DNA from: Zhongshania aliphaticivorans
GTDB lineage: Bacteria > Pseudomonadota > Gammaproteobacteria > Pseudomonadales > Spongiibacteraceae
NCBI RefSeq assembly: GCF_902705875.1
Contig: NZ_CACSIK010000001.1
Location: forward strand, 1,481,994 to 1,545,993
Direction: 5' to 3'
Length of the DNA: 64,000 bases
Position 1 is the first letter of the stretch. Each line of letters begins with the position of its first letter. Of the stretch, positions 17,340 to 26,699 are shown piece by piece. A program made the translations under genes and the position numbers. A model generated the notes under the pieces. It did not search any database. It was given only the letters and a program-made list of their open reading frames with translations, and had not been told where the DNA came from.

Positions 17340-18158
17340 TTAGCTTGGTGGTGATAGCTTTTCACCACAATGTCGACAATATTTGGACTCCTTTTCATGG
17401 CCAAATTTTTTGCAGTTGTCGCATTGTCGATTAGTGATTGCTCGTTGGCTTTCCTGAATCAACTCGGCACTGAGAATACCCGTCGGTATGGCGATGATTG
17501 CGTAACTGGTAATCATTGCCATGGCGGCGACCAGTTGTCCTAAAGGTGTCCGTGGGGCTATGTCGCCATAACCAACGGTAGTGACGGTAACTATGGCCCA
17601 ATACATACTGCGGGGTAGGCTAGTGAAACCGCTTTTGGGGCCTTCGATAAGATACATCAGCGCCCCGAAAACCACGATTAATGTCAGTACAGAGATAAGG
17701 AATACGGATATTTTTCTGCGTGAAGAAATCAGTGAGCGGATGAGGACATTAGCCTCACTCATATAGTTAAAGAGTTTAAAAACGCGGAATACTCGCAGCA
17801 CACGAAATATACGAATGACGAGTAAATGTTGAGCGCCGGGTAAAAAAATCGATAAGTAGGTTGGAATGGTGGCAAGTAGGTCTACGATGCCATAAAAGCT
17901 AAATATATAGGCGCGGCGATCCGGTGAGCAATAAATACGTGCGGCGTATTCTAGCGTAAACAGAATGGTAAAAAAGACTTCAGCAGCAAATAAGAAATCG
18001 CCATATTTCTGGTGAATATTTTCTACGGAATCAACAAATAATGCACCCACACTGCTTAAAATGATGACAATAAGCAATATGTCAAAATTTCTGCCAGCAC
18101 CAGGTTCAGTGCCGAAAATGATGCGGTGCAGCCGCATTTTAATACTCGCTGTTGCCAT
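17340..18158 (-). CDS. Voltage-gated-type K+ channel with C-terminal zinc ribbon
   Basis: 272 residues, inner-membrane ion channel of the 6TM type. A cytoplasmic N-terminus leads to S1-S3. An Arg-bearing S4 (LLVIRIFRVLRVFRVFKLF) is the voltage sensor, followed by the pore with selectivity filter TVGYGD and S6 (LVAAMAMITSYAIIAIPTGI). The last ~35 residues add a CxxC...CxxC zinc ribbon (CDNCKKFG and YCRHCG), which would sit in the cytoplasm. It starts three bases after the bioA stop, so it is cotranscribed with bioA without any obvious functional link. The zinc ribbon could be a redox or metal gate; this is inference. Confidence 0.85.
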   Translation of the reverse strand: MATASIKMRLHRIIFGTEPGAGRNFDILLIVIILSSVGALFVDSVENIHQKYGDFLFAAEVFFTILFTLEYAARIYCSPDRRAYIFSFYGIVDLLATIPTYLSIFLPGAQHLLVIRIFRVLRVFRVFKLFNYMSEANVLIRSLISSRRKISVFLISVLTLIVVFGALMYLIEGPKSGFTSLPRSMYWAIVTVTTVGYGDIAPRTPLGQLVAAMAMITSYAIIAIPTGILSAELIQESQRAITNRQCDNCKKFGHEKESKYCRHCGEKLSPPS

Positions 18159-18161
18159 GTG

Positions 18162-19463
18162 TTATTCCTCTTCGGCTACCGCGGCTACAAGGTGCTGACA
18201 GAGCTGGATCAAGTCAGTGTCGTTAATAATATATGGCGGCATGGTATAAACTAACTTTCCGAAAGGCCTAATCCATATTCCTTTATCAATGAAGCGGGCT
18301 TGGATGCTTGCCATGTCGACACTGTCTTTTAACTCAATAACCCCAATTGCCCCCAAACAACGAACATCAGCCACTGAGGGTAAATTTACTGCTTTACTAA
18401 GTTCTCGACTAAGTATTTTTTCAATTCGTCGAATGTTAGATTCCCAGTCACTGCTTAACAGTAGCTCAATGCTTGCATTGGCAATGCTGCAGGCTAGTGG
18501 ATTACCCATAAAGGTTGGTCCATGCATGAATACACCCGCTTCACCATGACAAATTCCCTCTGCGATGCGGTCGTTACACAGTGTTGCTGCCAGAGATAAA
18601 TACCCTCCTGTTAATGCTTTACCGAGGCACATAATGTCAGGACTAATTCCGGCATGCTCACAGGCAAATAGTTTCCCTGTGCGGCCAAACCCAGTGGCAA
18701 TCTCGTCAAAAATTAGCAGTACATTGTATTCATCGCATAATGATCGAAGTCGGCGAAGGTAGTCGCCACTGTAAAAGCGCATTCCACCAGCGCCTTGAAC
18801 AACTGGCTCAACAATGACGGCGGCTAGTTCATGATGATGCTCTTGCAAGGCAGCAGTCATCGCTGATAGGTCGTCATCGCTGGCTGCTTCACCAAATGCG
18901 GTGGGTGGCGATTCAACAAAAATATGAGAGGGTAATACTTTATTAAATAAATGGTGCATACCTGTAACAGGGTCGCAGGTCGCCATCGCACCAAATGTGT
19001 CACCATGGTAGCCGTTGCGTAGGGCGATTAAGCGAGTTTTGTTTTGATTACCGATGGAGTACCAGTACTGCAGTGCCATTTTGATGGCAACCTCAACGGC
19101 AACAGACCCAGAATCAGAGATGAACACTTTGCTGAGCGGGGGGGGTGTTAGGTCTACCAAGCGTTTACCAAGCTCAGCGGCTGCCGGATGAGTGATGCCA
19201 CCAAACATGACGTGTGACATGGCTTGCAGCTGTTTAGTTGCAGCAGCATTGAGTTTGGGATGATTGTATCCATGAATGGCGGACCACCAAGAAGACATGC
19301 CATCGATAAGCTCTGTGCCATCAGCTAGAGTGAGTCTAACGCCTTTTGCAGAAACAATAGGGACCATTTTGGCTGGGTTTAGCATTGATGAGTAGGGGTG
19401 CCAGATGTGATCTTTGTCCCACTGAAGCCATTCTTCTGTGCTGGCATTTTGGTAATCAGACAT
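18162..19463 (-). CDS. bioA: Adenosylmethionine-8-amino-7-oxononanoate aminotransferase BioA
   Basis: 433-residue PLP-dependent class III aminotransferase of biotin synthesis, converting KAPA to DAPA with S-adenosylmethionine as amino donor. HIWHPYSSM at the start is the BioA hallmark. GMSSWWSAIHGYNHP, HGDTFGAM, LIFDEIATGFGRTG and the PLP lysine in CLGKALTGGYLSLA are all present. The frame begins at 19499, but ATG 19463 is preceded by AAAGGGAG and starts the conserved region. No other bio genes are adjacent; it forms a unit with the K+ channel gene. Divergent from fumC across about 220 bases. Confidence 0.95.
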   Translation of the reverse strand: MSDYQNASTEEWLQWDKDHIWHPYSSMLNPAKMVPIVSAKGVRLTLADGTELIDGMSSWWSAIHGYNHPKLNAAATKQLQAMSHVMFGGITHPAAAELGKRLVDLTPPPLSKVFISDSGSVAVEVAIKMALQYWYSIGNQNKTRLIALRNGYHGDTFGAMATCDPVTGMHHLFNKVLPSHIFVESPPTAFGEAASDDDLSAMTAALQEHHHELAAVIVEPVVQGAGGMRFYSGDYLRRLRSLCDEYNVLLIFDEIATGFGRTGKLFACEHAGISPDIMCLGKALTGGYLSLAATLCNDRIAEGICHGEAGVFMHGPTFMGNPLACSIANASIELLLSSDWESNIRRIEKILSRELSKAVNLPSVADVRCLGAIGVIELKDSVDMASIQARFIDKGIWIRPFGKLVYTMPPYIINDTDLIQLCQHLVAAVAEEE

Positions 19464-19681
19464 TAATATCTCCCTTTGAATTGGCGCCATTTTAAGCATT
19501 TAGTGTCGATAACACGAGCGTGATGCCCGGTTGAAACAATAAATGGTGTGATGAGCTGTTGGGCTGCGGTGCTTTATCGTGGTTTTTATTGGTAACAGGG
19601 CTGATATAAAGATGTCACTATTCATAACAGAGAATAGCTGTGTGGCTGAACGATATATTTTTGTGACAACAGGGGAAAGCT

Positions 19682-21046
19682 ATGACTGACTATCGAATAG
19701 AGCACGATAGCATGGGGGAGGTGCAGGTGCCTCAAAGCGTTAATTACGGTGCGCAAACACAGCGCGCAATTAATAATTTTTCCATTAGTGGTCTCACTCT
19801 GCCTCGCCAATTTATACACGCTATTGTGCGTATAAAGCGCTGTGTGGCAATGGTTAACCGCGAGGAAGAGCTGATGTCTGAGCCTTTGTTTATCGCAATA
19901 ACCAGTGCTGCCGATAAACTTCTTACCGGAGATTATGACGATCAGTTTCCCGTTGATGTTTTTCAGACCGGAAGTGGCACCAGTACCAATATGAATGTTA
20001 ATGAGGTAATCGCTAACCTTGCTAGCGAGCACGGTGATTTAGTGGTCAGCCCAAATGATCACATTAATATGAGCCAGAGTAGCAATGATGTGATTCCAAC
20101 CGCTATTCATATTAGTGCAGCAATGGCGATCCATGAGAATTTAATACCCGCTATTGACCATCTAGAAGTGGCAATAAGAGCCAAATCTCGTGATACAGGG
20201 AGCATGATTAAAACCGGCCGAACTCATCTCATGGACGCCATGCCGTTGACTGTAGCTCAAGAATTAGGGGCTTGGGCGGAGCAGGTCCATAAATCAGGAA
20301 AACGATTACATGAATCGAAAAAAAGTTTATGTCAGCTGGCGCAAGGTGGTACTGCTGTAGGTACGGGGGTGAATGCACCTGATTTATTTGCTGAGAAGTT
20401 TTGTGCCGCCATCAGCTTGGATACTGGTTTATCTTTTGTGCCTAACCCTTCTTTATTTGAAGCATTATCGTCCCAAGATACGGCGGTAGCCGTGTCGGGA
20501 CAGCTAAAAACGCTGGCGGTAAGTCTGCTTAAAATAAGCAATGATTTACGCTGGATGAATAGTGGTCCGCTTAGCGGCTTGGCCGAGATAAGCTTGCCGG
20601 CACTGCAACCGGGCAGCAGTATTATGCCTGGTAAAGTAAACCCAGTTATCCCTGAGGCAGTGGCGATGGCATCAGCTCAGGTTATCGGTAATGATAGCTG
20701 TATTACCGTGGCTGGTCAGTCAGGTAATTTCCAGCTCAATGTTATGCTCCCGCTCATTGCTTATAATTTATTGCAAAGTATCGATTTAATGACCAATGCT
20801 TGTCGGGCATTGGCGGATCAATGCATTTCAGACATTGTGGTAAATGAGCGTGTATTAAGTGAAAACCTTGCTAGAAACCCGATACTGGTAACCGCATTAA
20901 ACCCAGTCATCGGGTATTTGGCGGCGGCTGATATCGCGAAAAAGGCTTATGCAGAGCAGCGTCCTATTATTGATGTTGCAGAAGAAATGACTGACTTGAG
21001 TCGTGAACGCTTGTCTGAACTTTTAGACCCTCTGAAGCTGGTATAA
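19682..21046 (+). CDS. fumC: Class II fumarate hydratase FumC
   Basis: 454 residues, iron-independent fumarase of the TCA cycle (fumarate to L-malate). Family landmarks seen: GAQTQRAINNFSISG, QTGSGTSTNMNVNEVIAN, SQSSNDVIPTAIH, TGRTHLMDAMPLTV and the signature GSSIMPGKVNPVIPE containing the mobile-loop active-site region. AGGGGAAAG lies just before the ATG. It contrasts with class I fumarases and is often the oxidative-stress or iron-limited form. Confidence 0.95.
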   Translation: MTDYRIEHDSMGEVQVPQSVNYGAQTQRAINNFSISGLTLPRQFIHAIVRIKRCVAMVNREEELMSEPLFIAITSAADKLLTGDYDDQFPVDVFQTGSGTSTNMNVNEVIANLASEHGDLVVSPNDHINMSQSSNDVIPTAIHISAAMAIHENLIPAIDHLEVAIRAKSRDTGSMIKTGRTHLMDAMPLTVAQELGAWAEQVHKSGKRLHESKKSLCQLAQGGTAVGTGVNAPDLFAEKFCAAISLDTGLSFVPNPSLFEALSSQDTAVAVSGQLKTLAVSLLKISNDLRWMNSGPLSGLAEISLPALQPGSSIMPGKVNPVIPEAVAMASAQVIGNDSCITVAGQSGNFQLNVMLPLIAYNLLQSIDLMTNACRALADQCISDIVVNERVLSENLARNPILVTALNPVIGYLAAADIAKKAYAEQRPIIDVAEEMTDLSRERLSELLDPLKLV

Positions 21047-21055
21047 ATGGGCCGT

Positions 21056-21520
21056 TTAGCCGGCTGATTTTTTAAACGTTAAAAATCGTTGTTTGTCATT
21101 GGTGCTAGGTAATCTACATTGTTTGTATTTGCCGAATAAGGTGTAGCGATATTTTGCAAGCTGGTCATAGAGAAAATCGCGAATGGCTAGGGGTATTAAG
21201 CGGAATATACTGGCTATTCTCCATGGGTAGGGCATAGCGGCTAAAATGTGCAAAACGGCGGTACTTTTTTTATACACTCGACCTTTGGCAAGAAAATACA
21301 GGGTGTCGTACTGAATATTCACGGTATTACTGGGTAGCAACTGATAGTGGTCGGTAATTGCGGTGCCTTCGGGTGATTGTACTGAGGCCAATTTAAAGGT
21401 GTTGGCTTTGTCGAATGCAATAATAAAGCGTGCCCATGCATGACAAAGTTTACAGACACCGTCAAACAAAATGACGTTATTGACTGTCTCTAGTTCAAAA
21501 AAATCGTCTTGTGTAGCCAT
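21056..21520 (-). CDS. DCC-family thiol-disulfide oxidoreductase-like protein (DUF393)
   Basis: 154 residues with the N-terminal DCC motif VILFDGVCKLCHAWARFI (DGxCxxC) and a C-terminal part (LRLIPLAIRDFLYDQLAKYRYTLFGK) typical of the YuxK/DUF393 family. Redox function is predicted from the CxxC; no substrate is known. A TTG-initiated extension to 21532 exists, but the ATG at 21520 has a GAGAG site 7 bases upstream. Its stop lies 9 bases from the convergent fumC stop. Confidence 0.8.
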   Translation of the reverse strand: MATQDDFFELETVNNVILFDGVCKLCHAWARFIIAFDKANTFKLASVQSPEGTAITDHYQLLPSNTVNIQYDTLYFLAKGRVYKKSTAVLHILAAMPYPWRIASIFRLIPLAIRDFLYDQLAKYRYTLFGKYKQCRLPSTNDKQRFLTFKKSAG

Positions 21521-21564
21521 TAAATCTCTCAAGTTTTGACAATCATAGGCTGGCTTACAAAAAC

Positions 21565-22227
21565 TTAATCCAACATCTCTCGCAGCATGGGTAATACGTT
21601 CTGTACTATTATAGGCTGGGCTTCAGCTGTAGGGTGGATGCCGTCTTTTTGCATAAGCGAGGTGTTGCCGGCAATTGATTCCAGTAAAAAAGGTATCAAG
21701 GGTAGGTCAAGCTCGTCGGCTAAAACCGTATAGTTTTGCTCAAAAGCCTGTGTATATCGTTTTCCATAATTTGGCGGTATTTTCATTCCAAGTAACAGGA
21801 CTTGGGCGCCGGTTTGGGTACTCGTGGTGATCATCTGCTTTAAGTTATTACGTATGCTTAAAATAGGGTAGCCGCGAAGACCGTCATTGCCGCCAAGCTC
21901 AATGACAACGATGTCCGGCTGATGTTCTTTCAGTAGTGTTGGCAGACGTTGTAATCCACCCGCGGTGGTTTCACCGCTAATGCTTGCGTTGATAATGGTG
22001 GTATCACTGCTTACTTGGCTTTTCAGGAGATTCACCCAGCCCTCTTTTTGGGCTATACCATAGGCAGCACTTAGGCTGTCGCCAAGAACCAATATTTTAG
22101 GGTCAGTAGAGCCGTACGAAAAGGGTGTGCTGGCTAGGATGATCAGGCTAAATACGCTGTAAGCAACAAGCTTATTTCGTAAAAGATGTAAACCTTGCGA
22201 CCAACTTAGGGAATTTTTTTTCATCAT
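21565..22227 (-). CDS. tesA: TesA-like SGNH hydrolase (arylesterase/lysophospholipase/thioesterase I)
   Basis: 220 residues with a signal peptide (hydrophobic VFSLIILASTPFSYGS). SGNH blocks: I ILVLGDSLSAAYG with the nucleophile Ser, II NASISGETTAGG, III VVIELGGNDGLRG, V DGIHPTAEAQP with Asp and His. Periplasmic multifunctional esterase related to TesA/EstA. The frame runs to 22332, but its first ~35 codons lie antisense to the ABC gene. The ATG at 22227 (or 22224) gives a normal signal peptide, and the ATG at 22227 overlaps the divergent ABC start codon. The divergent tesA-ybbA-ybbP order is the same as in enterics and pseudomonads. Confidence 0.88.
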   Translation of the reverse strand: MMKKNSLSWSQGLHLLRNKLVAYSVFSLIILASTPFSYGSTDPKILVLGDSLSAAYGIAQKEGWVNLLKSQVSSDTTIINASISGETTAGGLQRLPTLLKEHQPDIVVIELGGNDGLRGYPILSIRNNLKQMITTSTQTGAQVLLLGMKIPPNYGKRYTQAFEQNYTVLADELDLPLIPFLLESIAGNTSLMQKDGIHPTAEAQPIIVQNVLPMLREMLD

Positions 22228-22912
22228 GATTCGCGTTAATAATCTCTGTAAAACGGTTGTCACCGGCGGCCAAGAATTAGACATACTGAAAGGGATTAAC
22301 TTTAAAATCAAGGCGGGTGAAAGTGTCGCCATCGTTGGTGCATCGGGTGCGGGTAAGTCTACCTTGTTGGGTCTTCTTGCGGGCTTAGATGATGCGAGTA
22401 GCGGCGATATTATTCTACACGAAGAAAATCTAAGTTTGATGAATGAGGATGAGCGCGCAGCATTGAGGGCAAAGCACGTTGGATTTGTGTTTCAGTCCTT
22501 TCAGTTATTGGCGGGGATGACGGCTTTAGAGAATGTAATGCTACCTCTTGAGCTGGCTGGCCATCGCTCGCCGGCAAGTACAGCAAAGAAATTTCTCGAT
22601 AAGGTCGGCCTTGCTGACCGTGCAGGGCATTATCCTAGGGTCTTGTCTGGCGGAGAGCAGCAACGAGTGGCTTTGGCCAGAGCGTTTGCCGTTGAACCAA
22701 ATATACTGTTTGCTGACGAGCCCACCGGTAACTTAGATGAGCAAACGGGTCAGCGTATTATTGATTTATTGTTTGAATTAAATAAGCAAAGTAAAACGAC
22801 CTTAGTCCTCGTAACCCATGAACTTGGTTTGGCGCGGCGTTGTGAGCGTACTTTGTTAATGCACGACGGGCTATTAACCGAAACGCCGTCTGACTCGGAT
22901 TCATCGCTATGA
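22226..22912 (+). CDS. ABC transporter ATP-binding protein, YbbA/LolD-like
   Basis: 228 residues: Walker [11 protein letters not shown]-loop [17 protein letters not shown], signature [16 protein letters not shown], Walker [15 protein letters not shown]-loop VTHE. The sequence pattern matches the YbbA subgroup of the MacB/LolD family, which pairs with an FtsX-type permease for envelope substrates. The start ATG overlaps the tesA start codon on the other strand. The gene overlaps the permease by 4 bases (ATGA). Confidence 0.92.
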   Translation: MIRVNNLCKTVVTGGQELDILKGINFKIKAGESVAIVGASGAGKSTLLGLLAGLDDASSGDIILHEENLSLMNEDERAALRAKHVGFVFQSFQLLAGMTALENVMLPLELAGHRSPASTAKKFLDKVGLADRAGHYPRVLSGGEQQRVALARAFAVEPNILFADEPTGNLDEQTGQRIIDLLFELNKQSKTTLVLVTHELGLARRCERTLLMHDGLLTETPSDSDSSL

Positions 22913-25404
22913 TAATGCGGGGTTTGCGTCATTTAACGCGTGCTTGGCGTGGTGGTGAGCTGGGTTTGCTGGGTTTTTCATTAGCCTTGGCTGTGGCGAT
23001 AGTGAGTGGTATTGCGGGGTTTTCAGACCGTTTAAGTCTCAGTATGGAGCAGCAGAGCCATCATTTTTTAGCTGCTGACCGAGTATTGAAAACCGCGCGT
23101 ACCATTCCTGATGGGTGGCTTGTTGAGGCCCGTAGCCGCGGGTTGGAAACGGCGACAGTCGCGAGTTTTAGATCGATGATTTATGCCGGTGATGGCATGC
23201 GGCTAGCGTCGATACGTGCCGTTTCTGATGATTACCCTTTACTTGGAAACGTAGGAACCAGTAACACCTTATTTGGTGAAGCGATAATGCAGGCAGCTGG
23301 CCCTAAGGCTGGCGAATTGTGGATGGACTCTAGGTTGTTTGCCTTATTAAATTTGGAGGTTGGTGAATCAGCTGATGTAGGGGATAAGCAATTCCTTGCC
23401 AGTCATGCGCTGATTAGTGAACCTGACCAAGGCAATATGAATGAGATGCTCGCACCTCGGGCGTTGATTAACTTTGCAGATTTAGCCGAGACCGGCGTTG
23501 TACAGCCTGGCAGCCTAGTGCGTTACCGTTATTTATTTGCGGGCTCAGAAGAAGTGCTAGAGGCCTATGCGCAATGGCTAGCCCCCAAATTGGCTGATGG
23601 CCAACGCTGGCAGGATGTACGCGATGGCCAACCGGCGATGGCGACAACATTGAAGCGTGCAGAAGGCTATTTATTGTTAGCGGCGAGCTTGGGGGTTGCG
23701 CTAGCAGGCGCGGCAATTGCGCTTGCAGCACGCCGCTATGGAGAGCGCAATACTGATAGTGTCGCTATTATGAAGGCTCTTGGTGCAAGTCGGCGGCAAG
23801 TGTTGTTGCATTATGGTACTCAGCTAGGTCTACTTTGCCTGTTTGCCATTCTTGTTGGTGGTCTGGGTGGCCACGGACTGCAATGGGCGTTATTTACCAG
23901 CTTAGCGTCATTAATCTCAATTGAGATTCCCGCAGCAACTTGGCGGCCTTTAATGATCGGAGGGATAACCGCCCTGGGTTGTACTGCGGTATTTGCCATG
24001 CCGCCAGTGTTGGCTTTAAGCAAAGTTTCACCATTGCTAGTTTTGCGGCGTGATAAAGATAATAACTCCACGGGTTTGCTTGGTGCTTCTATCATCGGTG
24101 TTGCAGGTCTCGCATTGTTAATGTGGTGGTACAGCGGTGACGTCATGTTGAGCGCTGCAGTTTTGGTTGCCGCCCTAGTCACTGGTGTACTGTCTAGCAT
24201 ATTGGTTTTGTCTCTTATTTCATTTGCTCGTCGTTTAATGCTTGCTCGGGCTGGAGGGGCGTTAAGAATTGCGCTTGCCGCTATTTATCGCCGGCGTATT
24301 ACAAATGCTTTTCAAGTTGCTAGTTTTTCCTTGGCGTTAATGGTGTTGACTAGTCTTGGTGTGTTGCGCTCGTCACTATTAGAAGAGTGGCAGTTACAGC
24401 TTCCAGAGGATGCTCCCAACCATTTTTTGATTAATATTCAGCCAGCAGAAATAACGCCATTACAGACTTTTTTTGAGCAGAATGGGCTGAAACATGCCGG
24501 TTTATTTCCTATGGTGCGAGGCCGTCTAACCCATATTGATCAACAGAAAATAACGGAGATTGACGGTGTAGATGCCAGCGATGGAAGTATTGATAGAGAA
24601 CTTAATCTAAGCTGGGCAAAGGATTTGCCGGATGACAATAAAGTGCTATCTGGCCTCTGGTGGCCTGAAGTCTCATTGAATAATCCCGATATGGTTCCGG
24701 TATCAGTGGAAGCAGAGCTGGCAACGAATTTGAAGTTAACCATCGGTAGTGCGCTGCAATTTAATATTGGCGGTCAGTTGCTTAGTGCAGAGGTGAGTAG
24801 CATTCGCAGTTTAGATTGGACGAGTATGCGTCCCAATTTTTACTTTATGTTTCCACCTAACAGTTTAGAGAGTTATACCGGTAGTTATATCACCAGTTTT
24901 TATCTACCTAGCTCCTTAAAAGCCTTGCTTGGCGATCTAATGAGGCAATTCCCGACGCTAACATTGATTGAAATAGATACGGTTATTCAGCAAATGAAAA
25001 CCGTGGTGAGCCAAGTATCTACCGCTATTGGCTTGGTGCTTATGCTGGTGGTGGTTTGTGCATTACTTGTTGCCGTGGCAAATGTGTTGGCAAGTTTAGA
25101 TAGTCGTTTACAAGAAAATGCGATCTTAAGAACTTTAGGCGCAAGTAAAAAATTGATTGTGAGCGGCTTGTTGTTGGAGTTTTCTGCGATGGGCTTGCTA
25201 TCGGGGTTATTAGCGGCGGTGGGAAGTAATATTGTGCTCGCGGCTGTGCAATATTGGTTGTTAGACATGGAGGTGGTATTGCATGGCAAGGTGTTTTTTA
25301 TGACGCCGTTGCTTGGTGCTGTCACCATGTGTGTGTTGGCCTGGATAGCGTGCCGGCAATTAATTACCCGCCCACCTCTGGTCGTATTGCGTCAAACACG
25401 CTAA
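22909..25404 (+). CDS. ABC transporter permease, YbbP-like (FtsX family)
   Basis: 831 residues. An N-terminal membrane helix is followed by a periplasmic domain (~residues 40-250), a first FtsX core (helices near 255-430 including KALGASRRQVLLHYG), a second periplasmic domain (~490-690) and a second FtsX core (ILRTLGASKKLIVSGLLLEF). This long double-FtsX layout is typical of YbbP. Together with the ATPase it probably moves or extracts a hydrophobic envelope molecule; adjacency to TesA suggests lipid-related substrates, as is often proposed. Start ATG 22909 within the ATPase stop. Confidence 0.9.
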   Translation: MIMRGLRHLTRAWRGGELGLLGFSLALAVAIVSGIAGFSDRLSLSMEQQSHHFLAADRVLKTARTIPDGWLVEARSRGLETATVASFRSMIYAGDGMRLASIRAVSDDYPLLGNVGTSNTLFGEAIMQAAGPKAGELWMDSRLFALLNLEVGESADVGDKQFLASHALISEPDQGNMNEMLAPRALINFADLAETGVVQPGSLVRYRYLFAGSEEVLEAYAQWLAPKLADGQRWQDVRDGQPAMATTLKRAEGYLLLAASLGVALAGAAIALAARRYGERNTDSVAIMKALGASRRQVLLHYGTQLGLLCLFAILVGGLGGHGLQWALFTSLASLISIEIPAATWRPLMIGGITALGCTAVFAMPPVLALSKVSPLLVLRRDKDNNSTGLLGASIIGVAGLALLMWWYSGDVMLSAAVLVAALVTGVLSSILVLSLISFARRLMLARAGGALRIALAAIYRRRITNAFQVASFSLALMVLTSLGVLRSSLLEEWQLQLPEDAPNHFLINIQPAEITPLQTFFEQNGLKHAGLFPMVRGRLTHIDQQKITEIDGVDASDGSIDRELNLSWAKDLPDDNKVLSGLWWPEVSLNNPDMVPVSVEAELATNLKLTIGSALQFNIGGQLLSAEVSSIRSLDWTSMRPNFYFMFPPNSLESYTGSYITSFYLPSSLKALLGDLMRQFPTLTLIEIDTVIQQMKTVVSQVSTAIGLVLMLVVVCALLVAVANVLASLDSRLQENAILRTLGASKKLIVSGLLLEFSAMGLLSGLLAAVGSNIVLAAVQYWLLDMEVVLHGKVFFMTPLLGAVTMCVLAWIACRQLITRPPLVVLRQTR

Positions 25405-25423
25405 AAATTTGACGGATTAATGA

Positions 25424-26098
25424 TTACTCTTCAGGAGGGTAGGGTGTCAATGTTGTGGGTAGCTGAGAGATCTCTGTCGGATCTGTGCACAAGCCGGCTA
25501 TCATCATGCGCAGTGATTTTTCTGCCTGCAGGTCTACATCACGGTGATAGCCATAGGTGTCAGCGTGATCTAGCATCAATGTTGCCACACCATGTACTGC
25601 CCCCCAAACTGTGTGAGCTATTGATGCAGCATCATCTAGCTCTCTGAGTTCGCCGGTTTTAAATCCACGCTCTACACCTGCACGAACTTTATAAATAGCC
25701 TCTCGTCCAGCCGAAAAAAGTTCGGGGTATTCGTTTCTGGGTTGTAATACTGGGCCAAACATCAAATGGAACATTTCGGTATGAGCTTTGGCAAATTTCA
25801 CATAACCAAGGCCAAAGTACAAAAGACTAATATCAGCACGGGCCTCTTGCTCACTGGGGATGCAGTAATCAAAAAAACGCTTGAACCCCTCGGTAGCCAA
25901 GGCTGCCAGTAAGGCATTTTTATCTTTGAAATGGCGGTAGGGAGCGGTTTGAGAGACACCAATTTCCCGTGCCAGAGCGCGCAAGCTAAGCTCACCAATA
26001 CCATCATTTACCAGATGTTGCTCAGCAAGTGCCATCAGCTCTTGACGGAGGTTGCCGTGATGGTAGCTTGTGTTCGTGTTAATCATGTTCATAGTCAT
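25424..26098 (-). CDS. TetR/AcrR-family transcriptional regulator with WHG-type C-terminal domain
   Basis: 224 residues. The N-terminal HTH reads LSLRALAREIGVSQTAPYRHFKDKNALLAALATEGF, standard for TetR. The C-terminal ligand domain contains ARADISLLYFGLGYVKFAKAHTEMFHLMFGP and AHTVWGAVHGVATL, the WHG-type domain. It is convergent with the ABC permease (19-base gap) and followed upstream by 600 bases without an obvious target gene, so its regulon is not visible here. ATG 26098 chosen; in-frame ATGs a few codons later are equally possible. Confidence 0.88.
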   Translation of the reverse strand: MTMNMINTNTSYHHGNLRQELMALAEQHLVNDGIGELSLRALAREIGVSQTAPYRHFKDKNALLAALATEGFKRFFDYCIPSEQEARADISLLYFGLGYVKFAKAHTEMFHLMFGPVLQPRNEYPELFSAGREAIYKVRAGVERGFKTGELRELDDAASIAHTVWGAVHGVATLMLDHADTYGYHRDVDLQAEKSLRMMIAGLCTDPTEISQLPTTLTPYPPEE

Positions 26099-26699
26099 TG
26101 CTTTTTGTTTGTCATACTGCCGTAATGTTGACAGTGATTATATCTGGTGTCATGTGTTTTTTTTGGATATTCCTAACAATATCAACAAAGTTGGTAAGTT
26201 TAGCGAAGATCTTGGGGTAAGTCGCCCCGCGACAAGCCATTTCATGCTTTAAGAGCTTCTAGTCACTCCATTTAGATCTGTATCGAAGCAGATATTAATT
26301 CATATAAGGCAGGATTGAATGATTTGAGGTGGCGCCGTAATGGGCTTCCTTGTTGCTAAACGTGAAAAAGACAATGGAACCTCTTTAAAGGGCGTTCGAA
26401 CAAGCCGAGAATTAACTATCTTGAATCAACTTGTTTTGAATCGTTACAAATAAATTTTGATAATAAAGCGTAGGGGGGTACCCGTTCAAATAGTCTGTAA
26501 TGATGAGGGTGAAAATCTGAATGCCTCTATGGCGTTTATACTGTTAATACTAATGTGTTTTAAACCTAGTATGGCAACAAAAAATGGTGGTGTAGTTGGG
26601 TATGAGCGAGTGATATGATCCTCGGCGTTTTAAATGATAATAATGACTATCTGAAGATGTTTATTTCAAAAACCACTTCCACTTAAACGGTAAAATAAT
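26099..26699. other. 600-bp intergenic region with at most one tiny ORF
   Basis: AT-rich stretch upstream of a small membrane protein gene and downstream of nothing on its strand (the TetR gene diverges from it). It should hold the tetR promoter and possible TetR operator. The only candidate coding unit is the 37-codon frame at 26340-26453. No hairpin with a T-tract, no repeat family and no recognisable RNA gene were found by eye. Confidence 0.45.
26340..26453 (+). CDS. Possible 37-residue small ORF
   Basis: ATG at 26340 follows a GAGGTGG stretch about 7 bases upstream, and the frame ends with TAA at 26451-26453. The product is basic and without a membrane helix (MGFLVAKREKDNG at the start, LNRYK at the end). 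No family recognised. It may be a small protein, a relic of a larger gene, or chance. Confidence 0.2.
   Translation: MGFLVAKREKDNGTSLKGVRTSRELTILNQLVLNRYK

Noticed and set aside
17210..17434. 74-codon plus-strand ORF
   Set aside because: Overlaps the K+ channel gene antisense, has no ribosome site and a composition unlike a protein.
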